Positions 14,286 through 22,425 are shown, counted from the first letter of the stretch. The stretch: 27,975 nucleotides of DNA from an uncultured Oscillospiraceae bacterium (GCA_900543525.1 UQRS01000022.1:1-27975); one strand, 5' to 3'. Numbers and translations: made by a program. Notes: generated from the letters alone by a model not told the origin.

Positions 14286-17200
14286 TTAAGCCGCGCCGCG
14301 CACGATCAGGGCGGGCAGTTCCACCACGTCGGAGACGGTCAGGCTCTTGCTCACGTCAAAATCGCCGGCCAGCCGCTCTGCGGCAGTGCTCTCTCCCCGG
14401 ACGATCAGGGCGCGCAGCGCCACCACGTCGGAAACGGTTACGCCGCCGTCTCCGTCAAGGTCGCCGGACACCGCCACCACATAGGAGGCCGGTGTTCCAT
14501 CGGTGTGCCGCAGGGTCATGCCGGTGCACATTTTACCGGATGTGACCGCCTTTCCGGCAGCGTCGAGCACCTCCAGCTTTCCGCAGGTGCAGGTAAGTCC
14601 GGACAGGAAGGACTGAACCTCCGTGCCGGCCGGCACAGCGGAAATGAACCCGTCGGCAGAGATCGCATACTGCTCGCTCGTAAGCGTGCAGGCCTCCTCC
14701 TCCTTCGCAAGGGAGTAAACCTCCATCTCACAAAGCTGGAGTCGGTAGCTGTTGGAGTCGGTCCCCTTTGCGCGCAGGCTGTCCGCATACAGGCGGACAT
14801 AGCGAGCCTTTCCGGCGTTGAAGCTGAAGGAGAGCGGACCGTATTCGGGAAGCGGATAATCCCGCTCGGTCAGGACGGTCTCCCAATTTTCGCCGTCGGC
14901 GGAAAGCTGTATCCGAAAGCCCTCCGGCATGCCGTAGCCCAGCCACTTTCCGTCGACCAGGCTGCTGGCGGGATAGATCACAACGTTGTCGACCGACCGA
15001 ACCTCTCCAAGATCAATCGACACCCACTCGACGTGGTTGACATCCGGTGTCGTCTCGCTGGAATAGCCGACATACTCGCCCGCCTGACGGCTCTCGTGCC
15101 TGATCTGCCCATCGTTCAGGTAGGACAGGTTCCAGCCCCAGTAATCATCGTCGTGGGTGGAGGAGACAGTCGCCTTCTTCCCGAGCGCCAGGTTCTCCGC
15201 TTTGGAGGCCTTCAGATCCTCCAGAGCGTTTTTCAGCGTCTCTGCGGCGGCGTCCAAAGCAGCGTCGTCCAGCGTGTAGTCGTTCACGGCTGCCTTTGCG
15301 GCTGCGAGGCTTGTGCGATAAGCCTTGCGCTTATCGACCGGGTAATGGGTTTCGAGAGGCTGCTCAGCCTCCGCCGCCTCGATCTGCGCGCGCAGCGCCT
15401 GCCGCGCGCCGCTGCCGTTCAGCAGATCCAGCAGATTGCGCAGCGCCTCCAGCGCGCCGTTTACATCATCCTGTGTTGCGGACGCGTTCTCCAGAACCGT
15501 CTTTGCGGCGGCGAGGGCCTGATCATACTTCTCCCGCGTGGCGGTGTCCAAAGCGGCGGCGTCGAAGCCCTCCGCCTCCGCCACGGCCGAGCGCAGGCCT
15601 TTCTTATATACCGTAATGCGGTCGGTCGGACTCCGGAAAAGATAGCTGCCCGAGCCGACGGTAACAACCGCCTGCCCGTCGACGACCGTAATCTCCTTTA
15701 CGCCGTCAATTTCGGTGGAATGCACCTTGCCGTCCAGCATAACGCCGTCGGCAGAGGCCGTCGGCAGATAGATTTTCGCCGTCGCGCCAAAGGGCACGGT
15801 AACCTTAACCTCCGCCATGGCGTCGTCCGAAAGCTGCCAGCCGGCCTCCAGCGAACCGCGCGGAGTGTCGATGGCCGCGCCGGCCGAAGTCAGGTCGCCC
15901 ATGATGCCCGGCTTGACCGAGAAGGTCTTGTACCCATCCACAATGTCGGTCACGCCGGCCAGGTGGCTGTAAAACCACTCGTCATACGTGCCGAGGAAGT
16001 AGCGGTCGTAGGAGCGGGTCGTAGACTCCCACATCTCCCAGGTGGAGGTAGCGCCGTTCTCCAGCCAGAAGCCCCAGCTCGGGTAGCTGGTCTGGGTCAC
16101 GATGCGATAGGCGATGTCGGCATAGCCGTAATCGCAGAGCACCGGGAGGATGTACCGCGTGCCCACGCACCCGGTATCGAGATGATAATCCTTCTCCCGG
16201 ATGTCGGCGATCAGATTCTCCACCACCGTCTCCACATATTCATCCGGGACGAGGCCGAAGCGCAGCGCAACCAGATTGTCGGTCTGACGATAGCGGGTGC
16301 GGGTGCCGATCTGGGTCCAGTAGTCGGTCTGATAAATGCCCTGCTCCGCCTTGTAGAACTTCTTGTTAAAGGCGGCATAAACCTTCTGCATGGCGTCGCG
16401 GTATTCGGCCGCGTCGTCTGCCTTGTCCAGGCGGACGGCCAGCCCGGACATATAGTCAAGCACGCCGTACAGCAGGGAGGTTGCGGTGATTCCCGCTCCC
16501 TCGGAAATATTCTCGTTATACGCTACATCCGGGTCGCTTCCGCCGATCGGCGCCACCCAGTCGCCGAGGCCGCCGTCGCCCCAGACCCAGCCGTTTTTCT
16601 TCAGCTCTTCAATCTGCATCAGGGCATAGCGGCGCAGAACGTCATACTTTCCGGCGGCGTATTCCGCTGTGCCGAAATACTGCTCCAGCCCCTCTATGCC
16701 ATAGACAAAGAGGGTGTTCCAGACCGGCGTGTTGTCAATCCACCAGTCGGCCGTCGGCGCAGTAACCGTTACGCTTCCGTACTGCTCAAAGCAGTCCTCC
16801 ATCACGGCCAGCCAGCCGGGCAGACTCGCCGCCATGTCATAGCTGTACATCAGTGAGCCGAGGGAGACGTTGGCATCTCCCAGCCAGCCGCACTTTTCAA
16901 GCACGGGATCGCAGTGCTCTCCCTGGAAGTTGTTGGCCATCGCCCGCTGCATCATCAGGTGCAGCTGATTCAGCATTTCGTTCGAGGAGGTAAAGGTGGA
17001 GATGTGATCCACACCGTTGGAGACGCGGTAAATCGTGATATTCTCCGCCGTCAGCTCGCCCTCGAAGCCGTCAATCTGAATATACTGATGCCCTTTGTAG
17101 CTGAACTTGGGCTCGAAGCTCTCGTCCCCTGTGCCCTTGGCGATATAGTTGTCCTGCTGGATATAGGCGTGCGGCCACCAGTGATTGGTCTTGCCGTCCG

Positions 17201-18092
17201 GGCCGCCCCACTTGACCACGGTTCCATCCTCATTCAGCGCCTGACCGTAGGTCAGCGTGATCTTGCTTCCGGCCGCCTGATTGATGCCGGAAAGTTTGGC
17301 CCAGCCGGCCACCATCTCGGGCGCGGTGACAAGGTAGGAGCCGTTTTTCAGCTTTTCGATCTTCGCGGGCTTGAACTCTGCCACCCGCTTGATCGGCGCT
17401 TTCATCTGGGCGCGCAGCTCTCCCTCCGGCGCGGCGGCAACCGCGGCCGTCTCCCAGGCGGAGTCGTCAAACCCGGCGGCAGAGAAGCCGGTCTGCTCTC
17501 TGCGGGCGTCATAGGTGTCGCCGTAATACATGCTGTTGGAGACGGTCGGACCCGCGTTGGTCACCTTCCAGCTCGTGTCGGTCGATACCGTCTCGCTCGA
17601 GCCGTCGGTGTAGCGGATCTCCAGATTCATCAAAAGCTTGGGATCGTCCCTCCAGGAGGCCGTCTGCCAGTTCCAGACGCCGCCGATCTCGTTGTAATAG
17701 GCGTTGCCAAGCTCCACGCCGATGGCGTTTTTACCGCTTTTCAGCAGCTCGGTTACATCAAAGGTGCGGTAAAGCACCGTCTTGTTATACTGGGTGATAT
17801 ACGGGTTGAGGAGGCTGTCGTCCGGCAGCGTTCCGTTCACCGTCAGCTCAAAGAAGCCAAGGCCGCAGATGTAAGTATAGGCCTCCGCAATCTCCTTCTC
17901 CACCGAAAACTCCTTGCGAAGCATGACCGCCGCCCGCGCGCCGCTGTACTCGAGGGCGAGGCCGGCGTCGATGTAGACAATTTCGATAAAGTCGTGCGCG
18001 TGCTCGGGATGCCTGCCCTCCACCCGGTCGACCAGGATCCGGACATCCTCCCCTTTGGTGATATAATCTATAAACTTGATCTCATAGGCCAT
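14286..18092 (-). CDS. GH78-dockerin protein with AraC-like N-terminus (apparent fusion)
   Basis: A 1268-residue protein. Residues 1-44 match an AraC-type cupin N-terminus (KFIDYITKGEDVRILVDRVE, then HPEHAHDFIEIVYIDAG); there is no signal peptide. From about residue 54 (AVMLRKEFSV) it is a GH78 alpha-L-rhamnosidase: N-domain (LTVNGTLPDDSLLNPYIT, YRTFDVTELLKSGKNAIGVE), alpha/alpha-barrel with CDPVLEKCGWLGD (394-406) and STWEMWES, and a C-terminal beta domain. Two FIVAR-like helical repeats (about 830-955), an F5/8 type C/CBM32 module (about 959-1133), a beta module and a dockerin (about 1210-1268) follow. The dockerin and CBMs imply export, which this N-terminus cannot direct. ATG 18092 has GGAGG 8 nt upstream and its own promoter. 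A deletion joining an AraC gene to a secreted GH78 gene is the simplest explanation; misassembly is the alternative. Confidence 0.88.
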   Translation of the reverse strand: MAYEIKFIDYITKGEDVRILVDRVEGRHPEHAHDFIEIVYIDAGLALEYSGARAAVMLRKEFSVEKEIAEAYTYICGLGFFELTVNGTLPDDSLLNPYITQYNKTVLYRTFDVTELLKSGKNAIGVELGNAYYNEIGGVWNWQTASWRDDPKLLMNLEIRYTDGSSETVSTDTSWKVTNAGPTVSNSMYYGDTYDARREQTGFSAAGFDDSAWETAAVAAAPEGELRAQMKAPIKRVAEFKPAKIEKLKNGSYLVTAPEMVAGWAKLSGINQAAGSKITLTYGQALNEDGTVVKWGGPDGKTNHWWPHAYIQQDNYIAKGTGDESFEPKFSYKGHQYIQIDGFEGELTAENITIYRVSNGVDHISTFTSSNEMLNQLHLMMQRAMANNFQGEHCDPVLEKCGWLGDANVSLGSLMYSYDMAASLPGWLAVMEDCFEQYGSVTVTAPTADWWIDNTPVWNTLFVYGIEGLEQYFGTAEYAAGKYDVLRRYALMQIEELKKNGWVWGDGGLGDWVAPIGGSDPDVAYNENISEGAGITATSLLYGVLDYMSGLAVRLDKADDAAEYRDAMQKVYAAFNKKFYKAEQGIYQTDYWTQIGTRTRYRQTDNLVALRFGLVPDEYVETVVENLIADIREKDYHLDTGCVGTRYILPVLCDYGYADIAYRIVTQTSYPSWGFWLENGATSTWEMWESTTRSYDRYFLGTYDEWFYSHLAGVTDIVDGYKTFSVKPGIMGDLTSAGAAIDTPRGSLEAGWQLSDDAMAEVKVTVPFGATAKIYLPTASADGVMLDGKVHSTEIDGVKEITVVDGQAVVTVGSGSYLFRSPTDRITVYKKGLRSAVAEAEGFDAAALDTATREKYDQALAAAKTVLENASATQDDVNGALEALRNLLDLLNGSGARQALRAQIEAAEAEQPLETHYPVDKRKAYRTSLAAAKAAVNDYTLDDAALDAAAETLKNALEDLKASKAENLALGKKATVSSTHDDDYWGWNLSYLNDGQIRHESRQAGEYVGYSSETTPDVNHVEWVSIDLGEVRSVDNVVIYPASSLVDGKWLGYGMPEGFRIQLSADGENWETVLTERDYPLPEYGPLSFSFNAGKARYVRLYADSLRAKGTDSNSYRLQLCEMEVYSLAKEEEACTLTSEQYAISADGFISAVPAGTEVQSFLSGLTCTCGKLEVLDAAGKAVTSGKMCTGMTLRHTDGTPASYVVAVSGDLDGDGGVTVSDVVALRALIVRGESTAAERLAGDFDVSKSLTVSDVVELPALIVRGAA

Positions 18093-18132
18093 CTGCCGCG
18101 CCTCCAAACCGCCGGAGTTTTTCTGCATATTT

Positions 18133-18161
18133 ATTATAGGGGCAATCCGCCTCAAATGCAA
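18133..18161 (-). promoter_or_regulatory. Sigma-A-type promoter of the AraC-GH78 fusion gene
   Basis: On the minus strand TTGCAT (18161-18156), a 17-bp spacer and TATAAT (18138-18133) lie about 40 nt before the ATG at 18092. If the fusion model is right this is the former promoter of the regulator, now driving the glycosidase. Confidence 0.75.
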
Positions 18162-18244
18162 GCCGTGCGCCGTCGGGTTTTTGAAAGGCGCGGCGGCCTT
18201 TCTTTGAAAAGAGGAGGGAAGCCTTTTCCTTTGCGGGAACACAC

Positions 18245-18281
18245 AAAACGCCTCCGGCACCGGGTGCCAGAGGCGTTTTTG
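18245..18281 (-). terminator. Terminator after the Asp23-family gene
   Basis: AAAACGCCTC (18245-18254) pairs with 18270-18279 around an inner GCACC/GGTGC stem; on the minus strand it ends TTTTGTGT. It lies 36 nt after the stop codon of the Asp23-family gene. Confidence 0.8.
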
Positions 18282-18316
18282 CATAAATCGGGATTCTGCA
18301 AAGCAGAGTTGTAGGA

Positions 18317-18682
18317 TTACTTAACCTCCGCCTGGACGGGAATATCCACGTCCGACACGTGCACATTCACTCGCGACACGGCGCAGTTGGTCATATCCTG
18401 TATCGCCTTTTTGACGTTTTGCTGCACCTGCTCCGCAACGTCGAAGATTTTTGCCGTCCGCGCAACCTTGATGGATACGTCGAGGATAATCTCCCCGTCC
18501 CGGCGCTGGACAGTGACACCGTCAGCCCCTCCGGCCGCGCGCACAATCACATCCTTCAGGTTATTCGGCCGCGGGCAGAGGGCAGAGACCCCCGCTACCT
18601 CCAGCGCGGCCGCGCCGGCGATGGAGATGAAAACCTCATCGCTGATGACCAGGTCGGTTTTGCTTTTATTCAGTGGATTCAT
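18317..18682 (-). CDS. Asp23/Gls24 family protein, YqhY-like
   Basis: A 121-residue Asp23/Gls24 (DUF322) protein: ISDEVFISIAGAAALEVAGV at the N-terminus, VQRRDGEIILDVSIKV in the middle and the conserved VAEQVQQNVKKAIQDMTNCA followed by VNVHVSDVDI. Members are membrane- or envelope-associated factors; B. subtilis YqhY lies just downstream of spoIIIA-accBC and its loss disturbs fatty-acid synthesis control. The position here, after spoIIIAH in the same orientation, fits YqhY, though accB and accC are absent. ATG 18682 has GGAAGGGG 10 nt upstream. A terminator follows at 18245. The separate 503-nt upstream gap, filled with palindromes, suggests it is not simply read from the spoIIIA promoter. 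Confidence 0.88.
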   Translation of the reverse strand: MNPLNKSKTDLVISDEVFISIAGAAALEVAGVSALCPRPNNLKDVIVRAAGGADGVTVQRRDGEIILDVSIKVARTAKIFDVAEQVQQNVKKAIQDMTNCAVSRVNVHVSDVDIPVQAEVK

Positions 18683-19009
18683 AAAAATTTGCCCCTTCCG
18701 TATTTTTTTCGATTCCACAGCCGGAGGTAAAGTATGCCGGGCTGTAAAGCCCTCCCCGGCGTGGAGAATTTTCCTGTTCTGCAATGCACCGTCCGAAGCC
18801 GGACGATCCCTTTGCGTATATCGTTTTGCAGGCCGCTTGACCCATATCGCCTGCACAAGAGCGAAAGGATTGTGCGTACCTGCGCACCCAATCTTCCGAT
18901 CGGCCGTGCATTCGCACACCTGATTGTGCAGCACAACCGGCATTCCCGGCAAGCCAAGGCCGATATGCTGCTGTCAGGCCGATATGACCGTCACGCTTTA
19001 AAGCCCAGC
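18683..19009. other. Gene-free region upstream of the Asp23-family gene
   Basis: No credible coding sequence is seen on either strand: open frames here are basic, Cys-rich and unlike known proteins. It contains a direct repeat AGGCCGATATG (two copies about 20 nt apart, near 18957-18986). It borders the palindrome cluster at 19010. No clear promoter for the Asp23-family gene was found. Confidence 0.5.
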
Positions 19010-19165
19010 GGTATAATAACCGCTCTGCGGTTATTATACCATGAACGCGAAGCGTGAATGGTATAATGTGCATAGCTTTTGCGGTTGCCGCCGTTTTTTA
19101 CGGACGGCGAGCAAAAGATGCGTTAAAATCCAGCGGTATAATAACCGCTCTGCGGTTATTATACC
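19010..19165. repeat. Composite palindrome array with inverted copy B of the two-hairpin element
   Basis: Three modules share GGTATAAT/ATTATACC edges. 19010-19040 is the 31-bp palindrome with CTC or, on the other strand, GAG-type loop bases. 19033-19067 is a further palindrome (ATTATACCATGAACGC, GAA, then a complement with two mismatches). 19060-19165 is copy B of the element at 13-118 in reverse orientation: an identical 31-bp palindrome (19135-19165), an identical 16-nt linker, a second hairpin, and the block AAAGCTATGCACA ending in ATTATACC. In the second hairpin a G-C pair of copy A is T-A here and an A-T pair is G-C, so pairing is kept. The last palindrome begins 20 nt after the spoIIIAH stop and may also end that transcript. 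Confidence 0.85.
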
Positions 19166-19185
19166 ATATTTTCCGGTTTGCACAA

Positions 19186-19758
19186 CTACTTTACAGTAAT
19201 TATTTTGATGTTTTCAAGGCTCTGCCCGGTCACAGAGGTCACCGCGTCCTGAATCTGCACCGTCTGATACTGCTGCAGCTCCCCGGCCGAGACGGTCACC
19301 GTCGTGCCGGCATCCCCGATTACGGCGATGGCCGAATACCCCTTTGCGCTGAGCAGCGTCTCAATCGAGGCTTCCTTATCCATCCGGTCGGAGATTTCAC
19401 TGATCTTGGCCAGAGCCGCCTCCACATCGGCGCCGGAGGCCTTGGCGTCGTTTACCGTATCCTCCAACAACTCGATCGCCTCTTTCCTTGTGTCGGCGCG
19501 CTCGTTTTTCGCCTTTTTCATGCTGTCCGGCAGGGCGGCCACCGCCACCGCCTCCTCAGAGGAGACTGCCTCTCCCTCGACCGACGCGCCGACGTATTCC
19601 GCCTCCCCCAGATATTTTGAGGAGGCGCTCTCGGCCGTGAGGTCAAAGCCGCCCTCCTTCGCCGCGTAGTTCATGTTGAGCCAGACCGCGATCGCCAGCG
19701 CAAAGACGAGGCCGGCCAGCACCATTTGCCGTTTTCCGATAATCATGCTTTTTTTCAT
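19186..19758 (-). CDS. spoIIIAH: Stage III sporulation protein AH
   Basis: A 190-residue membrane protein of the SpoIIIAH family. Residues 10-30 (RQMVLAGLVFALAIAVWLNM) anchor it in the mother-cell side of the outer forespore membrane; a low-complexity Glu/Ala/Ser region follows, then a helical part (KNERADTRKEAIELLEDTVN) and the YscJ/FliF-like ring-building domain (ISDRMDKEASIETLLSAKGY, then TVTVSAGELQ). It interacts with forespore SpoIIQ to form the feeding channel and is the last gene of the operon. ATG 19758 has GTGGAG 6 nt upstream. It lies 78 nt after spoIIIAG. Confidence 0.95.
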   Translation of the reverse strand: MKKSMIIGKRQMVLAGLVFALAIAVWLNMNYAAKEGGFDLTAESASSKYLGEAEYVGASVEGEAVSSEEAVAVAALPDSMKKAKNERADTRKEAIELLEDTVNDAKASGADVEAALAKISEISDRMDKEASIETLLSAKGYSAIAVIGDAGTTVTVSAGELQQYQTVQIQDAVTSVTGQSLENIKIITVK

Positions 19759-19836
19759 CTGCTACTCCACTCCGTTTCCGCCGCGTGCCGCGACATATTC
19801 ATATGTTTTGCCCCCTGTATAAAATCCGCCTCTCAC

Positions 19837-20394
19837 CTATCCGCCCATGCCGGTCACACAAACCCTGCGGGAGGAGAGGCCGAGCGCGGTCTTGACCGCC
19901 TCCTCAATCCGAACCCTGGTCGCGTCCTCTCCGCCGCCCTCGCAGACGACCACCACCCCCTGCACCGTCGGGGCATAGCTGGTCACCAGCAGGGCGACCT
20001 TGTTGCCGTTTGCGTCCTCGACCGTGATATAATTCTCCTCGGTGCTCCCCTTCTGGCGGAGGCTGCCGCTTTCCTCCCCGGTGACGTCGGTATCGCTCTT
20101 TTTGTCGTTGGCATAGACATACTCGGTTCCGGTGCGCAGCGTAATCATCACGCTGACCCGCCCGCTCCCCGTAATGTCGGAGACCATCGCGGCCACCTGC
20201 TTTTCCAGCAGCTCCCGGTACTCCTGATCGGTCAGCGCGGCGGTGCCGTCTCCGGTCGGGCGCGCCTTTCCCTCCCCCGCGAAAAGGGAGGAGAGGAAGA
20301 TCAGCAGGATTCCGGCAATACCGGCAGCAATCAGCCATTTCCCGCCCCTGCCGGAGAAAAGCGCCGCCTTGATTTTTGTAAGCCCTTTTTCCAC
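19837..20394 (-). CDS. spoIIIAG: Stage III sporulation protein AG
   Basis: A 185-residue ring-forming component of the SpoIIIA-SpoIIQ channel between mother cell and forespore. One membrane segment (WLIAAGIAGILLIFLSSLFA, about 20-39) precedes the extracytoplasmic domain with EYRELLEKQVAAMVSDITGS, the RVSVMITLRTGTEYVYA strand set, and the conserved VQGVVVVCEGG followed by VRIEEAVKTALGL. The insertion NDKKSDTDVTGEESG forms part of the beta-triangle region typical of AG. The start is GTG 20394, because AGGAGG lies 7 nt before it and no ATG is in place. The gap to spoIIIAF is 2 nt. Confidence 0.95.
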   Translation of the reverse strand: MEKGLTKIKAALFSGRGGKWLIAAGIAGILLIFLSSLFAGEGKARPTGDGTAALTDQEYRELLEKQVAAMVSDITGSGRVSVMITLRTGTEYVYANDKKSDTDVTGEESGSLRQKGSTEENYITVEDANGNKVALLVTSYAPTVQGVVVVCEGGGEDATRVRIEEAVKTALGLSSRRVCVTGMGG

Positions 20395-20396
20395 AT

Positions 20397-20870
20397 TTAT
20401 TCCTCCTGCGCTTTGACCGCGACGTCTCTGCCGATCTCTCCGGACAGGAGCTGATACGCCTCGTCCGTGCGGGCGGCGTCCGCCCTGCGCAGCAGAACGG
20501 TAACGTCTGTAAAATATATGCCGCCGTCGGCGGTTTTATCCGCCTTTATCCGAATTTCTTCCGGCGAGAGGGAAATTTTGTCCAGCGTTTGCAAAATCAG
20601 CTTGCGCATGGCGCTTTCGGCCGCCGCCGTGTATCCGTAGTCGGCCGCCTCCGAAAGATCGGTGGGCGGCTCGGCGGCGTAGAATTCCAGCTCCTTCGTC
20701 AGGGAGGAGTAGTCGGCCGACAGCGCGGAGATAATCACGCAAAGCACCACCGCCGAGCAGAGGAAGCGCAGCGGCCTCCCGAACTCGCCCGGCGGGGCAA
20801 GCAGCAGCACCGCGCCCGAGGCAATCAGCACCAGGCAAACCTGCAGGACTGCGGTTTTCACCGTCTCCAT
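20397..20870 (-). CDS. spoIIIAF: Stage III sporulation protein AF
   Basis: A 157-residue membrane protein. Two N-terminal membrane segments (VLQVCLVLIASGAVLLLAPP, then FLCSAVVLCVIISALSADYS) anchor a small soluble domain (about 85-157) with a ring-building-motif-like fold (KLILQTLDKISLSPEEIRIK, IYFTDVTVLLRR). It is an accessory component of the SpoIIIA complex. ATG 20870 is preferred: GGGAGG lies 8 nt upstream and the frame above it is only an open shadow of spoIIIAE. It ends 2 nt before spoIIIAG. Confidence 0.93.
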   Translation of the reverse strand: METVKTAVLQVCLVLIASGAVLLLAPPGEFGRPLRFLCSAVVLCVIISALSADYSSLTKELEFYAAEPPTDLSEAADYGYTAAAESAMRKLILQTLDKISLSPEEIRIKADKTADGGIYFTDVTVLLRRADAARTDEAYQLLSGEIGRDVAVKAQEE

Positions 20871-20902
20871 TCTTCCGACCTCCCGCCTAAAATTTTTCGT
20901 CC

Positions 20903-22039
20903 TCATCCCCCGCCGGCCAGGACAACAACGGTCAGCGAGATGATGAAAAGTAGCGCCGTCCAGACCGTCACCCCGATCAGGATCGAGACGGCCGACCCGA
21001 CATTCCGGTAAAGTGAGGCAAGCATCCCGCAGCCGAACAGCTCCCCCGCCGCCTCCGACAGCAAAAGGGAGAGCCGCCAAAAGCAGAGCTGGAGGAAAAC
21101 CGGCAGCAGGATGGCCAGCACGCCGACCACGCCGTAAGCACCCACCCCCGTCCGCAGCAGGGAGACGCAACTCTCCACCGTGCCGAGCGCCTCCCCCACC
21201 GACGCGCCGACCACCGGCAGAAAGGAGCCGGCGACAAACCGCACCGTCTTCATCGAGAGGCTGTCCCCGGCGGCCGAAACCGCCGTCTGGATTCCCAGCA
21301 CGCCGCAAAACAGGGTCAGCAGCAGCCCGAGCAGCCAGGTCGCCGCCTTTTTTATCCCCTCGGTCAGCCGTCCCACCGGAAGGCTGGTGGCCGAGGCCGA
21401 AAAGGACAGCGCCGTGTAGAGCGAGACAAACGGAATGACAAGGCCGCCAATCACGCCCGAGGCCGCCGTCGCCGCAAAGAGCAGCAGGGTTTGAAATCCG
21501 GCCGCTGTCGCCGCCTTTCCCCCGGCCAGCAGGATACCGGCGTAAACCGGCACAAAGGCGGCCATGAATTTTCCGGTGCCGCCGACCGCGCAAACGGCGG
21601 TCGAAACCGTCTGTACCAACGGAAAGAGGCCGCCGGCCGCCGCGCAGACGGCGGCATACCCCGCCGTCTTGCCGATTCCCTCTCCGCCCAGCGCCCCGAA
21701 CGCCGCAAAAAGCAGCACCGCCCCGAGGCAGACGGCAAGTCCTTTGGCGGGCGCGCCGACCCCCTCCGATGCGAGGGAAAGCAGCGCGGCCAGCATCCCC
21801 TCCCCCAGCCCGTTGGAAAAGCGCTCCGGCTCTCCGGGGGAAAGGCCGAGGGAGTCCACCCACGCTCTCGCCTCATCCGGCAGCGCGTCGGGCAGATCGG
21901 CCGCCCCGCTGTCGGAATAGAGGCTGTCATACGCCTCCCGCAGGCCGGTTTTTGCCTCTCCATCGGCCGCGGCCGGCATGCAGAGAAAAGAAAAACTCAG
22001 CAAAACGCTTATCCAAAATACAACCGTTTTTTTCATCAT
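20903..22039 (-). CDS. spoIIIAE: Stage III sporulation protein AE
   Basis: A 378-residue polytopic membrane protein, the predicted permease-like core of the SpoIIIA apparatus. A signal-like N-terminus (MMKKTVVFWISVLLSFSFLC) is followed by an acidic extracytoplasmic part and about seven membrane helices, with family blocks FVPVYAGILLAGG, GLVIPFVSLYTALSFSAS, SAAGDSLSMKTVRFVAGSFL and PVVGASVGEALGTVESCVSL. ATG 22039 overlaps the spoIIIAD stop (4 nt), so translation is probably coupled; the SD (GGTGAG) is weak. An earlier ATG in the frame would give an unlikely polar extension. Downstream gap to spoIIIAF is 32 nt. Confidence 0.95.
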   Translation of the reverse strand: MMKKTVVFWISVLLSFSFLCMPAAADGEAKTGLREAYDSLYSDSGAADLPDALPDEARAWVDSLGLSPGEPERFSNGLGEGMLAALLSLASEGVGAPAKGLAVCLGAVLLFAAFGALGGEGIGKTAGYAAVCAAAGGLFPLVQTVSTAVCAVGGTGKFMAAFVPVYAGILLAGGKAATAAGFQTLLLFAATAASGVIGGLVIPFVSLYTALSFSASATSLPVGRLTEGIKKAATWLLGLLLTLFCGVLGIQTAVSAAGDSLSMKTVRFVAGSFLPVVGASVGEALGTVESCVSLLRTGVGAYGVVGVLAILLPVFLQLCFWRLSLLLSEAAGELFGCGMLASLYRNVGSAVSILIGVTVWTALLFIISLTVVVLAGGG

Positions 22040-22422
22040 CTCACCAGAGTTACGGTAAATTCCACAATGCTGCGGATCAGCGGCAGGCAGAGCAGCAGCA
22101 CCGCGCACCGGCCGCAAAGCTCAATCTTTTCCGAAAGGAGTGTGTGTCCCGAATCCCGGCAGAAGGCGGCGGCAAATCGGGTAATATAGCAGACGCCGAG
22201 CGCCTTGAGCAGCAGGGTGAAATACGCCGCGCCCTCCGCCGCCTCGAACAGCTCCCGAAGCTGTGTAAACACGGGGGAGGCTATGCTCAGCGCCGCCCCG
22301 AACACCATCACGGCTGCCGCCAGCAGAAGAAAGAAGGCGTGCTCCTCCTTATACCGGCGCAGCACGGCCGACAGAAACACCGTGATAATACAAAGGGCGG
22401 CGATTGTGATGATCCTCTCCAT
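22036..22422 (-). CDS. spoIIIAD: Stage III sporulation protein AD
   Basis: A 128-residue membrane protein of the SpoIIIAC/AD family with three to four hydrophobic helices (IITIAALCIITVFLSAVL, HAFFLLLAAAVMVFGAAL, the AYFTLLLKALGVCYITRFAA block, and a C-terminal AVLLLCLPLIRSIVEF). ALGVCYITRFAAAFCRDSG is the strongest family signature. It works with AC and AE in the mother-cell membrane. Its stop overlaps the spoIIIAE start and it lies 3 nt after spoIIIAC. Confidence 0.95.
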   Translation of the reverse strand: MERIITIAALCIITVFLSAVLRRYKEEHAFFLLLAAAVMVFGAALSIASPVFTQLRELFEAAEGAAYFTLLLKALGVCYITRFAAAFCRDSGHTLLSEKIELCGRCAVLLLCLPLIRSIVEFTVTLVR

Positions 22423-22425
22423 ACG

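Noticed and set aside
14247..16856. A plus-strand open frame of 869 codons
   Set aside because: It is antisense to the GH78-dockerin gene, whose domains and dockerin are clear on the minus strand.
18666..19073. Open frames between the Asp23-type gene and spoIIIAH
   Set aside because: They are Arg/Cys-rich on both strands, lack ribosome sites and run through the palindrome array.
20871..21863. A long N-terminal extension of spoIIIAF
   Set aside because: It overlaps spoIIIAE in another frame and is Arg/Gly-rich; the family N-terminus and the SD fix the start at 20870.
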